A stretch of DNA of 64,000 nt from Burkholderia sp. FERM BP-3421. GTDB taxonomy: Bacteria > Pseudomonadota > Gammaproteobacteria > Burkholderiales > Burkholderiaceae. Position numbers and translations under genes: made by a program. Shown one piece after another: positions 34,670 to 44,159 of the stretch (positions within the stretch are counted from its first letter, which is position 1; each line of letters opens with the position of its first letter). Where the stretch lies: positions 744,001 through 808,000 of the forward strand of contig NZ_CP117781.1 in the NCBI RefSeq assembly GCF_028657905.1. Reading direction: 5' to 3'. The notes beneath the pieces are model-generated. The model made no database searches, was not told where the DNA came from, and worked only from the letters and a program-made list of their open reading frames with translations.

Positions 34670-35989
34670 ATGCCATCGCCCACCCCCGCCGCCGCCGCGG
34701 CCGCCGCGCCGTCCGCCGCTGCCGCGCGCGCCTCGAAGGCGCGCTACCGGATCCTCGCGTTGCTCGCGGTCGGCACGATGATCAATTACCTCGACCGCAC
34801 CGTGCTCGGCGTCGCCGCGCCCGGGCTGACGCGCGAGCTGGGCATCAGCGCGGCGGTGATGGGCGTGATGTTCTCGGCGTTCTCGTGGACCTATGTGCTC
34901 GCGCAGGTGCCGGGCGGCCTGCTTCTCGACCGCTACGGCAGCAAGATCACCTATTACTGGTCGATGACGCTCTGGTCGCTGTGCACGCTGCTGCAGGGCT
35001 TCGTCCACGGCGTCGCGCCGCTGTTCGCGGCGCGCCTCGGGCTGGGGCTGACCGAGGCGCCGTGCTTTCCGACCAACAGCCGGGTGGTCGCCACCTGGTT
35101 TCCGCAACAGGAGCGCGCGCGGGCGACGGGCACCTACACGGTGGGCGAGTACGTGGGCCTGGCGTTCCTGAGCCCGGTGCTGTTCGCGCTGATGGGCGCG
35201 TTCGGCTGGCGCGCGCTGTTCTTCGCGGTCGGCGGCGCGGGCATCCTGTTCGGCTTCGTGTGGTGGCGCTTCTATCACGAGCCGCACGCCCATCCGCGCG
35301 CGAACGCGGCCGAACTGGCCTACATCGAGGCGGGCGGCGGCCTCGCGCGGCGCACGGGCCCGCGCGCCGGGTTCAGCTGGGCCACGGCCGGCCGTTTGCT
35401 GCGCAAGCGCCAGCTCGCCGGCATCTGCATCGGCCAGTTCGCGGGCAACTCGACCCTGGTGTTCTTCCTCACGTGGTTCCCAACCTATCTCGCCACGGAA
35501 CGCCACATGGCCTGGCTCAAGATCGGCTTCTTCGCTGTGCTGCCGTTCATCGCCGCCTCGGTCGGCGTGATGTTCGGCGGGATCCTCTCCGACTGGCTGC
35601 TGCGGCGCGGCCGCTCGGCCAACGTCGCGCGCAAGCTGCCGATCATCGCGGGCCTGCTGCTGGCGTCGACCATCGTGCTCGCGAACTACGTCGACAGCAA
35701 CGAAGCGGTGATCGCGATCCTGTCGGTCGCGTTCTTCGCGCAGGGGATGGCGGCGCTGGGCTGGACGCTGGTCTCCGACATCGCGCCGGAAGGGCTGCTC
35801 GGCGTCACGGGAGGGATCTTCAACCTCGCGGCGAACCTGGCCGGCATCGTCACGCCGCTCGTGGTCGGCTTCATCGTCGCGGCGACCGGCTCGTTCGTCG
35901 GCGCGCTCGTGTTCATCGGCGCGATCGCGCTGGTCGGCGCGCTGTCCTACATCTTCGTGGTCGGCGACATCGAGCGGATCGTGCTGTGA
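34670..35989 (+). CDS. MFS transporter, anion:cation symporter family
   Basis: A 439-residue 12-helix transporter. The opening MINYLDRTVLGVAAPGL and the LLLDRYGSK loop are typical of the ACS family, which imports sugar acids, phthalate and quinate/shikimate-like acids. An alanine-rich N-terminus of about 24 residues precedes helix 1. GGAG lies about ten bases upstream of ATG 34670. It is the last gene of the aroQ cluster and probably imports quinate or shikimate. Confidence 0.87.
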   Translation: MPSPTPAAAAAAAPSAAAARASKARYRILALLAVGTMINYLDRTVLGVAAPGLTRELGISAAVMGVMFSAFSWTYVLAQVPGGLLLDRYGSKITYYWSMTLWSLCTLLQGFVHGVAPLFAARLGLGLTEAPCFPTNSRVVATWFPQQERARATGTYTVGEYVGLAFLSPVLFALMGAFGWRALFFAVGGAGILFGFVWWRFYHEPHAHPRANAAELAYIEAGGGLARRTGPRAGFSWATAGRLLRKRQLAGICIGQFAGNSTLVFFLTWFPTYLATERHMAWLKIGFFAVLPFIAASVGVMFGGILSDWLLRRGRSANVARKLPIIAGLLLASTIVLANYVDSNEAVIAILSVAFFAQGMAALGWTLVSDIAPEGLLGVTGGIFNLAANLAGIVTPLVVGFIVAATGSFVGALVFIGAIALVGALSYIFVVGDIERIVL

Positions 35990-36000
35990 CGCGCGCGGCG

Positions 36001-36030
36001 CGCCCGGCTTGCGCATCGCGAAGCCGGGCG
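36001..36030. terminator. Bidirectional hairpin between convergent genes
   Basis: CGCCCGGCTT and AAGCCGGGCG form a perfect 10-bp stem around a ten-base loop, between the MFS gene and the end of phnW. It lacks a long T-tract but is well placed for both. Confidence 0.55.
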
Positions 36031-36043
36031 GGTCCCGCCGCGC

Positions 36044-37156
36044 TCAGCGCGTCGCGATGCCGAGCGTCGCGAGTGCGTGGCCGATCGCGGCGACGGCCTG
36101 GCGCATCTCGTTCGAATCGATCGCGCCGATGCAGCCGACCCGGAATGTCTCGATGGTGGTCAGCTTGCCCGGATACAGCACGTAGCCGTTGGCGCGCACC
36201 GCCTCGTAGAACGCGCCGAACGCATAGGCCGGATCGCGCGGCGCATGGAACGTGACGATCACGGGCGCCTGCACGCGCGGGTCCAGGAACGGCGTGAAGC
36301 CGAGCGCGCGCATGCCGTCGACGAGCGCCGCGCAATTCGCCGCATAGCGCGCGCCGCGCGCCGGCTGGCCGCCTTCCGCGAGGAACTGGTCGAGCGCCGC
36401 GCGCAACGCGGCGAGCACGTGGGTCGGCGGCGTGAAGCGCCATTGCGTCGTACGCTTCAGGTACGCGTACTGGTCGTGCAGATCCAACGCGAGCGAGGGC
36501 GAGCGGCCCGCGCAGGCGTCGAGGAGCGCGCGCCGCACGATCACGAAGCCCATGCCCGGCACCCCCTCCAGGCACTTGCCGCTGGCCGACACCAGCGCGT
36601 CGATGCCGCTGCCCGCGAGCGTGATCGGCAGCGCGCCGAACGAGCTCATCGCATCGACGATCAGGCGCTTGTCGTGCCGCTTGCAGAGCGCCGCGATCGC
36701 GTCGAGCGGGTTCAGGATGCCGGCGCTGGTTTCGAGGTGCACGAGCGCGACGTGGGTGATGCGCGGCGTGTCGCGCAACATCGCGTCGAACGCGTGAGGG
36801 TCGAGCGCGCGATCCTCGCCGCACGGCAGCGCGAGGGCTTCGATGCCGAGCCGCTCCAGGATGCGCAGGATGCGCGCGCAGTACGCGCCGTTGTCCGGCA
36901 CCAGCACGACGCCGTCGCGCGGCACGAGCGTGCCGAGCGCGGCCTCGACCGCGAACGTGCCGCTGCCTTGCAGCGGCACGCACACGTAATCGTCGCCGCC
37001 GCCCGCGATCGTGACGAGATCCGCGCACACGCTATGCGTGAGCTGGTTGAACGCGGCATCCCACGAGCCCCAGTCGCGCAGCATCGCCTGCCGCGTCGCG
37101 GGGGACGTCGTGAGCGGGCCGGGGGTCAGCAGGATCGGGTCGCTTCCAAGTATCAC
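36044..37156 (-). CDS. phnW: 2-aminoethylphosphonate:pyruvate aminotransferase
   Basis: A 370-residue PLP enzyme. It converts 2-aminoethylphosphonate and pyruvate to phosphonoacetaldehyde and alanine. The N-terminal LLTPGPLTTSPATRQAML and the GSWD segment are family hallmarks. The PLP lysine is Lys194 in SASGKCLEGVPGMGF, the same number as in characterised PhnW. I chose the GTG at 37156 because GGAGG lies four bases upstream and the family fold starts there; an ATG at 37231 would add an unrelated tail. It is divergent from phnS. Confidence 0.93.
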   Translation of the reverse strand: MILGSDPILLTPGPLTTSPATRQAMLRDWGSWDAAFNQLTHSVCADLVTIAGGGDDYVCVPLQGSGTFAVEAALGTLVPRDGVVLVPDNGAYCARILRILERLGIEALALPCGEDRALDPHAFDAMLRDTPRITHVALVHLETSAGILNPLDAIAALCKRHDKRLIVDAMSSFGALPITLAGSGIDALVSASGKCLEGVPGMGFVIVRRALLDACAGRSPSLALDLHDQYAYLKRTTQWRFTPPTHVLAALRAALDQFLAEGGQPARGARYAANCAALVDGMRALGFTPFLDPRVQAPVIVTFHAPRDPAYAFGAFYEAVRANGYVLYPGKLTTIETFRVGCIGAIDSNEMRQAVAAIGHALATLGIATR

Positions 37157-37402
37157 ATTGCCTCCAGACAGGTCGATCGACGCGCCGGACGACGCATCGC
37201 TGATCAGGATGATATTGGCAAAATGTGTCATTTTGCGGACTTTGTGGCAGTCGTCACGGAGATGTCATCGAACGCTGTGATGCTTCGGATGCCGCGAAGC
37301 CAAGAGGACGCGCGGCGCCGACGGGCCGCGTCGCGGCCCGCCCTCATAACAGGAGCCGGCAGGTGCCCGGCCGTTGGTTGATCCGCCCTACGGAGAAGCG
37401 AG

Positions 37403-38494
37403 ATGACATTTCCGAAATCCTTGAGCGCCCACGCCGGCGCGTTCCGCAAGCTTGCGATCGCGGCATGCGCTGCAGGCTTGCTGCAAGGTATTGCGTCGCC
37501 GGCCCACGCAGCCGGCGCGGTCGTGCTGTACACGGCAGACGGCCTGGAGAATCTCTATCGCGACGTGCTGCCCGCGTTCGAGAAGAAAGAGGGCGTGAAG
37601 GTCAACATCGTGACGGCGGGCAGCGGTGAAGTGGTGAATCGCGCGAACGTCGAGAAGAACTCGCCGAAGGCCGACGTGATCGTCACGCTGCCGCCGTTCA
37701 TCCAGCAGGCGGGCCAGCTCGGCTTGCTGCAGGCTTACCAGAGCGTGAACTACAAGAACGTGCCGGCGATCGCGAAGGCGGAGGACGGCACCTGGGCGAC
37801 CTTCGTCAACAACTACTTCTCGTTCGCGATCAACCCGGACGTCGTGAAGAACCAGCCGAAGACCTTCGCCGACCTGCTGAGCCCGGATTACAGCGGCAAG
37901 GTGGCGTACTCGAACCCGGCGACGGCGGGCGACGGGATGGCGGTGATCATCCTGACGACGACGCTGATGGGCGAGGACAAGGCGTTCGACTACCTGGCGA
38001 AGCTGGAGCGCAGCGTGAAGTTCCACACCAAGGGCACGGGCTACCTGAACGTGCTGTTGTCGCGCAATGAGATCAGCGTCGCGAACGGCGACCTGCAGAT
38101 GGATCTCGACGACGCCGAGCACGGCGGCCTGTCGATCAAGCCGATCTTCCTCGCGGCGAAGGACGGCGACCAGCCGACGACGTTCCAGCTGCCGTACGGG
38201 ATCGGCCTGATCAAGAGCGGCCCGAACCAGGACGCGGGCAAGAAGCTGATCGACTACCTGATGTCGACCGACGTGCAGGCCAAGGTGCCCGACATGTACG
38301 GGATCCCGGGCCGCAGCGACGTGCCGCTCGCGGGCAAGAACGGCGAGGCGGTGAAGCGCGCGATCGCGGGCGTGAAGCTGATTCCGGTCGACTGGACCGC
38401 GGTGCTGGCGAAGAAGCAGGGTTGGACCGAGCGCTGGAAGTCGCAGGTGGTCGGCAGCTCGGGCAAGCAGACCGACGTCGTCAAGCCGAAGTAA
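37403..38494 (+). CDS. phnS: 2-aminoethylphosphonate ABC transporter, binding protein
   Basis: A 363-residue periplasmic binding protein. The signal peptide is cleaved after AHA (about residue 36). The mature start VVLYTADGLENLY and the NNYFSFAINPDVV segment match the PhnS family of aminoethylphosphonate importers. GGAGAAG precedes the ATG. It is first in the plus-strand operon, 246 bases from the divergent phnW start; that interval holds both promoters but no clear operator was found. It delivers the substrate to PhnUV. Confidence 0.9.
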   Translation: MTFPKSLSAHAGAFRKLAIAACAAGLLQGIASPAHAAGAVVLYTADGLENLYRDVLPAFEKKEGVKVNIVTAGSGEVVNRANVEKNSPKADVIVTLPPFIQQAGQLGLLQAYQSVNYKNVPAIAKAEDGTWATFVNNYFSFAINPDVVKNQPKTFADLLSPDYSGKVAYSNPATAGDGMAVIILTTTLMGEDKAFDYLAKLERSVKFHTKGTGYLNVLLSRNEISVANGDLQMDLDDAEHGGLSIKPIFLAAKDGDQPTTFQLPYGIGLIKSGPNQDAGKKLIDYLMSTDVQAKVPDMYGIPGRSDVPLAGKNGEAVKRAIAGVKLIPVDWTAVLAKKQGWTERWKSQVVGSSGKQTDVVKPK

Positions 38495-38515
38495 GCCGAC
38501 GGGCGTTCCAGAAGG

Positions 38516-39622
38516 ATGAATCCGGTGGATACCGCAAGTTTGACCCATCCCGGCGCGTTCGGCGCCGCCGAGCCGCGCGCGACGCCGCGCGCCGGCGCGC
38601 CGGGCGGCGTGCTGATCGAGCATCTGAGCGTGCGCTACGGCGCGCGCACGGTGCTCGATGACCTGTCGCTGTCGATCGGCGCGGGCGAGTTGTTGACCGT
38701 GCTCGGCAAGAGCGGCTGCGGCAAGACCACGATGCTGCGCTTCATCGCCGGCTTCGTGAAGGCCGACGGCCTGACCGGCACGCTGACGGTGGCGGGCCGC
38801 GACCTCACGCACGCGCCGCCGCACAAGCGCAATCTCGGCCTGCTGTTCCAGAACTACGCGCTGTTCCCGCACCTGTCGGTGTTCGAGAACGTCGCGTTCG
38901 GGCTGCGGGCGCGCCGCATGTCGTCGGCGGAGATCACGCGCCGCGTGGCCGACGCGCTGAAGCTCGTGCAGCTCGGCGACGCGGGGCACGTGATGCCCGC
39001 GCAGCTGTCGGGCGGCATGCAGCAGCGGGTCGCGCTCGCCCGGGCGCTCGTGATCGAGCCCGACGTGCTGCTGCTCGACGAGCCGCTGTCGGCGCTCGAC
39101 GCGAACTTGAGGTCTTCCGTCCGGACCGAATTGAAAGCGCTGCACGAGCGGCTGCCGAACCTGACCATCGTGTGCGTGACGCACGACCGCGACGATGCGC
39201 TGGTGCTGTCCGACCGCGCGCTGCTGATGCGGGACGGCCGGATCGCGCAGATCGGCACGCCGCAGCAGTTGTACGATGCGCCGCGCGACGGTTTCGTCGC
39301 GCGCTATCTCGGCGCGGCGAACCTGCTGCCGCCCGCCGTGGTGTTCCCGCTCGGGGATCCGCGCCACGGCGAGCGTGAACGGGTCGCGTGCGTGCGGCCC
39401 GAGCGTTTCGTGATCCGGCCGCTCGGCGAGGGGCAGCTGCACGGCACGATCGCATCGGTCGAGTGGCACGGCTCGGAGCTGTCGGTGTCGGTCGCGCTCG
39501 ACGCGGCGCCCGACGAGCCCGTGCGGGTCACGATGCAACGCGGACGGGGCGCGACGCCCGAGCGCGGCGCGCGAATTTCCCTGCATTGCGAGGCGGATGA
39601 TGTCGTCCTTATCCAGCCCTGA
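38516..39622 (+). CDS. phnT: 2-aminoethylphosphonate ABC transporter, ATPase
   Basis: A 368-residue ABC ATPase. Walker A GKSGCGKTT, Q-loop LFQNYALFPH, signature LSGGMQQR, Walker B VLLLDEPLSALD and switch VTHDRDDA are all present. A C-terminal TOBE-like domain follows (about 285-368). The N-terminus carries a 30-residue Ala/Pro-rich extension before the fold. It starts 22 bases after phnS and its end overlaps phnU by 26 bases. Confidence 0.9.
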   Translation: MNPVDTASLTHPGAFGAAEPRATPRAGAPGGVLIEHLSVRYGARTVLDDLSLSIGAGELLTVLGKSGCGKTTMLRFIAGFVKADGLTGTLTVAGRDLTHAPPHKRNLGLLFQNYALFPHLSVFENVAFGLRARRMSSAEITRRVADALKLVQLGDAGHVMPAQLSGGMQQRVALARALVIEPDVLLLDEPLSALDANLRSSVRTELKALHERLPNLTIVCVTHDRDDALVLSDRALLMRDGRIAQIGTPQQLYDAPRDGFVARYLGAANLLPPAVVFPLGDPRHGERERVACVRPERFVIRPLGEGQLHGTIASVEWHGSELSVSVALDAAPDEPVRVTMQRGRGATPERGARISLHCEADDVVLIQP

Positions 39623-40529
39623 CACCCCACTGGGCGCCGACGCCCGGCGCAGCGCATCGGCCGACGCGCACGCGGCGGCCGCGCGGCGCGCGCGCCGGCT
39701 CGGCCAGTTGCATCTGATCGGACTCGCGCTCGTCGTGCTCGGCCCGCTCGTGCTGTATCCGCTCGCGCGCCTCGTGCTGCTGAGCGTGACGGGCGAGCAC
39801 GGCTTCACGCTCGACGCGTACCGCACGTTCTTCGCCAATCCCGATACGCGCAACGTGCTCGGCACGACGCTGTGGGTGTTGTTCGTGAGCGCCGGCACGG
39901 CATCGGTGTGCGGCGTGCTGCTCGCGTCGCTGCTGTTCTTCCGGCCGTTTCCGGGGGCGGCGCTCGTGACGCGCTTCCTGGAGCTGTACGTGGCGTTCCC
40001 GTCGTTCCTGGTCGCGTTCACGCTGATCTTCCTGTACGGCTCGCAGGGCTCGGTCAGCATCGGCCTGCAACGGCTGTTCGGGCTGGAGGCGCCGCCGCTC
40101 GACTTCCTGTTCGGGATCGGCGGCGTGATTCTCGCGCAGACGATGTTCTATACGCCGTTCGTGGTGCGACCGACGCTCGCGTCGTTCGCGACGCTCGACC
40201 TGCGGCTCGTCGAGGCGGCGCGCAGCCTCGGCGCGAACGGCTGGATGCTTGCGACGCGGGTGATTCTGCCGATCGCCTGGCCGGGCATCGCGGCGGGCAC
40301 GATCCTGTGCTTCCTGCTGACGCTGAACGAATTCGGCATCCTGCTGGTGCTGGGCAGCGCGCGCCTCGTGACGCTGCCGGTGGCGATCTACAGCAGCGCG
40401 ACGGTTGACCTCGACCTGCCGACCGCGTCGGCGGGGGCGGTGGTGATGCTCGCGATGTCGTTGTCGCTGTATGCGTTGTACCGGCGGATGAACCGCCGCG
40501 CGCTGGGAGGAGGCCGCGATGCCCGCTGA
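39597..40529 (+). CDS. phnU: 2-aminoethylphosphonate ABC transporter, permease 1
   Basis: A 310-residue inner-membrane permease with about six transmembrane helices and the EAA loop VEAARSLGANGWMLATRVILP that contacts PhnT. The start lies inside the phnT 3' end, with a GAGG-type site, so translation is coupled. It overlaps phnV by 11 bases. It forms the channel with PhnV. Confidence 0.9.
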   Translation: MMSSLSSPDTPLGADARRSASADAHAAAARRARRLGQLHLIGLALVVLGPLVLYPLARLVLLSVTGEHGFTLDAYRTFFANPDTRNVLGTTLWVLFVSAGTASVCGVLLASLLFFRPFPGAALVTRFLELYVAFPSFLVAFTLIFLYGSQGSVSIGLQRLFGLEAPPLDFLFGIGGVILAQTMFYTPFVVRPTLASFATLDLRLVEAARSLGANGWMLATRVILPIAWPGIAAGTILCFLLTLNEFGILLVLGSARLVTLPVAIYSSATVDLDLPTASAGAVVMLAMSLSLYALYRRMNRRALGGGRDAR

Positions 40530-41373
40530 TTTTCCGCTGCGCGTCGGCGCCGTGCCGCGCCGCGACGTGACCTGGCGCGACGCCGCGCTCAAGCATGCGT
40601 CGCGGGCGGCGCTCGCGGTGGCCGCGTTCGCGTGCTTCTGGTTGTTCGTGATGCCCGTGATCGTGGTGGCGCTGTCGAGCGTCGCGACCCAGTGGTCGGG
40701 CACGATCCTGCCGGCGAGCTACAGCCTGCGCTGGTTCGAGCGGCTCGGCGCGCCGGAATTCGATGCGCTCGCCATGAGCCTCGAAATCGGTTTCGGCGTC
40801 GCGCTGCTCGGCACCGCGCTCGGCCTGTGGTTGGCGCTCGCGCTCGAAGGGCGCGGCCGCAGCGGACTCGGCGCGCTGGTCGATGCGCTGGCGATGCTGC
40901 CGAACGGCGTGCCGAGCGTGGTGCTCGGGCTGGCCGTGCTGATCGCGTATCACCAGAAGCCGCTCGATCTGTCCAGCTCGCCCGCGATCGTCGTGCTGGT
41001 GCAGCTCGCGCTGATCCTGCCGTTCTGCTACCGCTGCGCGGCCGCCGCGCTGCGCCCCGAACTGACCGTGCTGCGCGAAGCCGCGGCGAGCCTGGGTGCG
41101 CCGCCGTCGATGGTGCTGCGCCGGGTGCTGCTGCCGCAGGTCGTGCCGGCCATCCGCGCGAGCCTCGCGCTGGGCTTCGCGCTGTCGCTCGGCGAGCTGG
41201 GCGCGACCCTGACCGTCTATCCGCCCGGCTTCGCCACGGTGCCGATCGTCGTGATCGGCCAGGTGGAGCGCGGCTACTATCTGCCCGCATCGGCGCTCGC
41301 GCTGCTGATGCTGATCGCCTCGCTTGCCGCGTTGCTGCTGATCGCCGCGCGCGCCCCCCGACTCAGACGCTGA
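40519..41373 (+). CDS. phnV: 2-aminoethylphosphonate ABC transporter, permease 2
   Basis: A 284-residue permease with about six transmembrane helices and an EAA loop LREAAASLGAPPSMVLRRVL. GGAGG (within the phnU end) precedes the ATG. It pairs with PhnU. 90 bases separate it from phnA, more than elsewhere in the operon, but no promoter or terminator is evident there. Confidence 0.9.
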   Translation: MPADFPLRVGAVPRRDVTWRDAALKHASRAALAVAAFACFWLFVMPVIVVALSSVATQWSGTILPASYSLRWFERLGAPEFDALAMSLEIGFGVALLGTALGLWLALALEGRGRSGLGALVDALAMLPNGVPSVVLGLAVLIAYHQKPLDLSSSPAIVVLVQLALILPFCYRCAAAALRPELTVLREAAASLGAPPSMVLRRVLLPQVVPAIRASLALGFALSLGELGATLTVYPPGFATVPIVVIGQVERGYYLPASALALLMLIASLAALLLIAARAPRLRR

Positions 41374-41463
41374 AGCATGCGCGCCGCCTGGGCGGCGCGC
41401 CGGTCCGAAACCCCATTCCGCGTGCTGCGCACGCAATGTCTTGTCACGTCCATACGGAACATC

Positions 41464-42705
41464 ATGGAAACTCATATCGAAGTCAATGGCCGCCGCTACC
41501 GGATGCCGACCGTGCCGACCGTCGCCGTGTGCGTCGACGGTTGCGAATACGCGTACCTCGAGCATGCGGTCGAGGCAGGCGTCGCGCCGTTCATCGGCAA
41601 GATGATCGAAAACGGCGCGGCGTTCCGGGCGGACTGCGTGATCCCGTCGTTCACCAACCCCAACAACCTGTCGATCGTCTGCGGCGTGCCGCCGGCGGTG
41701 CACGGGATCTGCGGCAATTATTTCTGGGATCCGGACGCGAAGCAGGGCGAGGGCGCCGAGGTCATGATGAACGATCCCGCCTACCTGCGCGCGGACACGC
41801 TGCTCGCGGCGGCGTCGCAGGCGGGCGCGCGGGTGGCCGTGGTGACCGCGAAGGACAAGCTGCGCCGCCTGCTCGGCTGGCGGATGCGCGGCATCTGCTT
41901 CTCGGCCGAGAAGGCGGGGCAGGCGAACCTCGTCGAGAACGGCATCAGCGACGTGCTCGACCTCGTTGGACTGCCGGTGCCCGACGTGTACAGCGCCGCG
42001 CTGTCCGAATTCGTGTTCGCCGCCGGCGTGCGGCTCGCGAAGCGGCGGCAGGTGGACCTGATGTACCTGTCGACGACCGATTACGTGCAGCACAAGTGCG
42101 CGCCGGGCAGCGACGGCGCGAACGCGTTCTACGCGATGATGGACCGCTACCTCGCGCAGCTCGACGCGCTGGGCTGGGTGATCGGGCTGACCGCCGACCA
42201 TGGGATGAACGCGAAGCACGATCCGTTGACCGGCGCGCCGAACGTCGTCTATCTGCAGGATGCGCTCGATGCCTGGCTGGGCGGCGGCCGGGCCCGCGTG
42301 ATCCTGCCGATCACCGATCCGTACGTGGTGCATCACGGCGCGCTCGGCTCGTTCGCGACGATCTATCTGGCGGAAGGCGTCGCGGCCTCCGACGTGACCG
42401 CGCGGCTTGCGCAGGTCGACGGCGTGGAGACCGTGCTCGACAACGCGGCGGCGGCGGCGCGCTTCGAACTGCCGGCCGATCGGATCGGCGATGTGGTGGT
42501 GGTGAGCCGGCGCGATGTCGCGCTCGGCACGCGCGCGCGCGAACATGACCTGTCGGGCTTGACGGTGCCGCTGCGTTCGCACGGCGGGGTGTCGGAACAG
42601 GAAGTGCCGCTGCTGTTCAATCGACGGGTTGCGCCGCGGGAAGACGGTCGCCGGCTGCGCAACTTCGACGTGTTCGATTTCGCGCTCAACCGGGTGATGC
42701 AATGA
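41464..42705 (+). CDS. phnA: Phosphonoacetate hydrolase
   Basis: A 413-residue member of the alkaline phosphatase superfamily. It cleaves the carbon-phosphorus bond of phosphonoacetate to acetate and phosphate using two zinc ions. Visible residues: metal Asp25 (VCVDGCE), nucleophile Thr64 (PSFTNPNN), Asp206 and His210 (STTDYVQH), Asp245-His246 (TADHGMN). The ATG at 41464 gives the usual length; an upstream ATG adds 29 unrelated residues. Together with PhnW and PhnY it forms the aminoethylphosphonate-to-acetate route. It overlaps phnY by four bases. Confidence 0.93.
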   Translation: METHIEVNGRRYRMPTVPTVAVCVDGCEYAYLEHAVEAGVAPFIGKMIENGAAFRADCVIPSFTNPNNLSIVCGVPPAVHGICGNYFWDPDAKQGEGAEVMMNDPAYLRADTLLAAASQAGARVAVVTAKDKLRRLLGWRMRGICFSAEKAGQANLVENGISDVLDLVGLPVPDVYSAALSEFVFAAGVRLAKRRQVDLMYLSTTDYVQHKCAPGSDGANAFYAMMDRYLAQLDALGWVIGLTADHGMNAKHDPLTGAPNVVYLQDALDAWLGGGRARVILPITDPYVVHHGALGSFATIYLAEGVAASDVTARLAQVDGVETVLDNAAAAARFELPADRIGDVVVVSRRDVALGTRAREHDLSGLTVPLRSHGGVSEQEVPLLFNRRVAPREDGRRLRNFDVFDFALNRVMQ

Positions 42706-44156
42706 ATTCGATCCTGCTGAACGATCACCCGGCGTTCCGCGTCGAGTCGCTGCGCTGGTGCGGCGAGGCGGCCGCGCGGCCGCGCTCGCTCGACGTGCAC
42801 GATCCGTATTCGGGCATGCGGGTGGGCACGGTGCCGCTCGCCTCGGTCGACGACGTGCGGCGCGCGTTCGAGTACGCCGCCGCATACCAGCCGCGCCTGT
42901 CGCGCTATGACCGATCGCGGATCCTGGAGAACGCGGCGATGCTGCTGCGCGAGCGCACCGAGGAAGCATCGACGCTGATTTCGCTCGAATCGGGCTTGTC
43001 GAAGCAGGATTCGCGCTACGAGATCGGCCGCGTGGCGGACGTGTTCAAGTTCGCCTCGATCGAGGCGCTGCGCGACGACGCGCAGAGCTACTCGTGCGAT
43101 CTGACGCCGCACGGCAAGTCGCGCCGGGTGTTTTCGCAGCGCCAGCCGCTCGATGGCGTGATCGTGGCGATCACGCCGTTCAATCATCCGATGAACCAGG
43201 TCGCGCACAAGATCGCGCCGGCGATCGCGACGAACAACCGGGTGATCGTGAAGCCGTCGGAGAAGGTGCCGTTGTCGGCGTTGTACCTGGCGGACCTGCT
43301 GTATGAGGCGGGGCTGCCTGAACCGATGCTGCAGGTGCTGACCGGCGATCCGCGCGAGATCGCGGACGAACTGCTGACGCATCCGCTCGCGTCGCTGATC
43401 ACGTTCACGGGCGGCGTGTCGATCGGCAAGGCGATCGCGGCGAAGGCGGGCTACCGCCGCATCGTGCTGGAGTTGGGCGGTAACGATCCGCTGATCGTGC
43501 TCGACGACGCGGATCTCGAACGCGCGGCGACGCTGGCCGCGCAGGGCTCGTATCGGAACTCGGGGCAGCGCTGCACGGCGGTCAAGCGGATCCTGGTGCA
43601 GAACAAGGTGGCGGCGGATTTCACTGAGCTGCTGGTCGAGAAGACGCGAAGCTGGTCGTATGGCGACCCGTTCGATGAAGCGAACCAGATGGGCACGGTG
43701 ATCGACGAAGCGGCGGCGCGCCTGTTCGAGGCGCGCGTCGACGAGGCGATCGCGTGCGGTGCGCGGCTGCTGACGGGCCATGCGCGGCATGGCGCGCTGT
43801 ATGCGCCGACCGTGCTCGACCGGGTGGATCCGTCGATGACGCTGGTGCGCGAGGAGACTTTCGGGCCGGTGTCGCCGATCATCGGCTTCGACACGATCGA
43901 CGATGCGATCCGGATCAGCAACGGCACGGCGTTCGGGTTGTCGTCGGGCGTGTGCACCGATCGCACCGATGCGGTCGTGCGTTTCGTCAACGAGCTGAAC
44001 GTCGGGACCGTGAATGTGTGGGAGGTGCCGGGATACCGGATCGAGCTGACGCCGTTCGGCGGTATCAAGGATTCCGGGCTCGGCTACAAGGAAGGGGTTC
44101 AGGAGGCGATGAAGAGCTTCACGAATCTCAAGACCTTTTCGTTGCCGTGGGTGTGA
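42702..44156 (+). CDS. phnY: Phosphonoacetaldehyde dehydrogenase
   Basis: A 484-residue aldehyde dehydrogenase. It oxidises phosphonoacetaldehyde to phosphonoacetate with NAD. Catalytic Cys291 lies in NSGQRCTAVKR and general-base Glu257 in LELGGNDP, the same Cys number as in the characterised rhizobial enzyme. The TPFNHPMNQVAHK segment is the usual cofactor-site stretch. An ATGA overlap joins it to phnA, and the HD gene follows three bases after its stop. Confidence 0.92.
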   Translation: MNSILLNDHPAFRVESLRWCGEAAARPRSLDVHDPYSGMRVGTVPLASVDDVRRAFEYAAAYQPRLSRYDRSRILENAAMLLRERTEEASTLISLESGLSKQDSRYEIGRVADVFKFASIEALRDDAQSYSCDLTPHGKSRRVFSQRQPLDGVIVAITPFNHPMNQVAHKIAPAIATNNRVIVKPSEKVPLSALYLADLLYEAGLPEPMLQVLTGDPREIADELLTHPLASLITFTGGVSIGKAIAAKAGYRRIVLELGGNDPLIVLDDADLERAATLAAQGSYRNSGQRCTAVKRILVQNKVAADFTELLVEKTRSWSYGDPFDEANQMGTVIDEAAARLFEARVDEAIACGARLLTGHARHGALYAPTVLDRVDPSMTLVREETFGPVSPIIGFDTIDDAIRISNGTAFGLSSGVCTDRTDAVVRFVNELNVGTVNVWEVPGYRIELTPFGGIKDSGLGYKEGVQEAMKSFTNLKTFSLPWV

Positions 44157-44159
44157 GCG

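Noticed and set aside
37157..37402. Pho box in the phnW-phnS divergent region
   Set aside because: TGTCAT-like words occur but no pair has the spacing and match of a Pho box.
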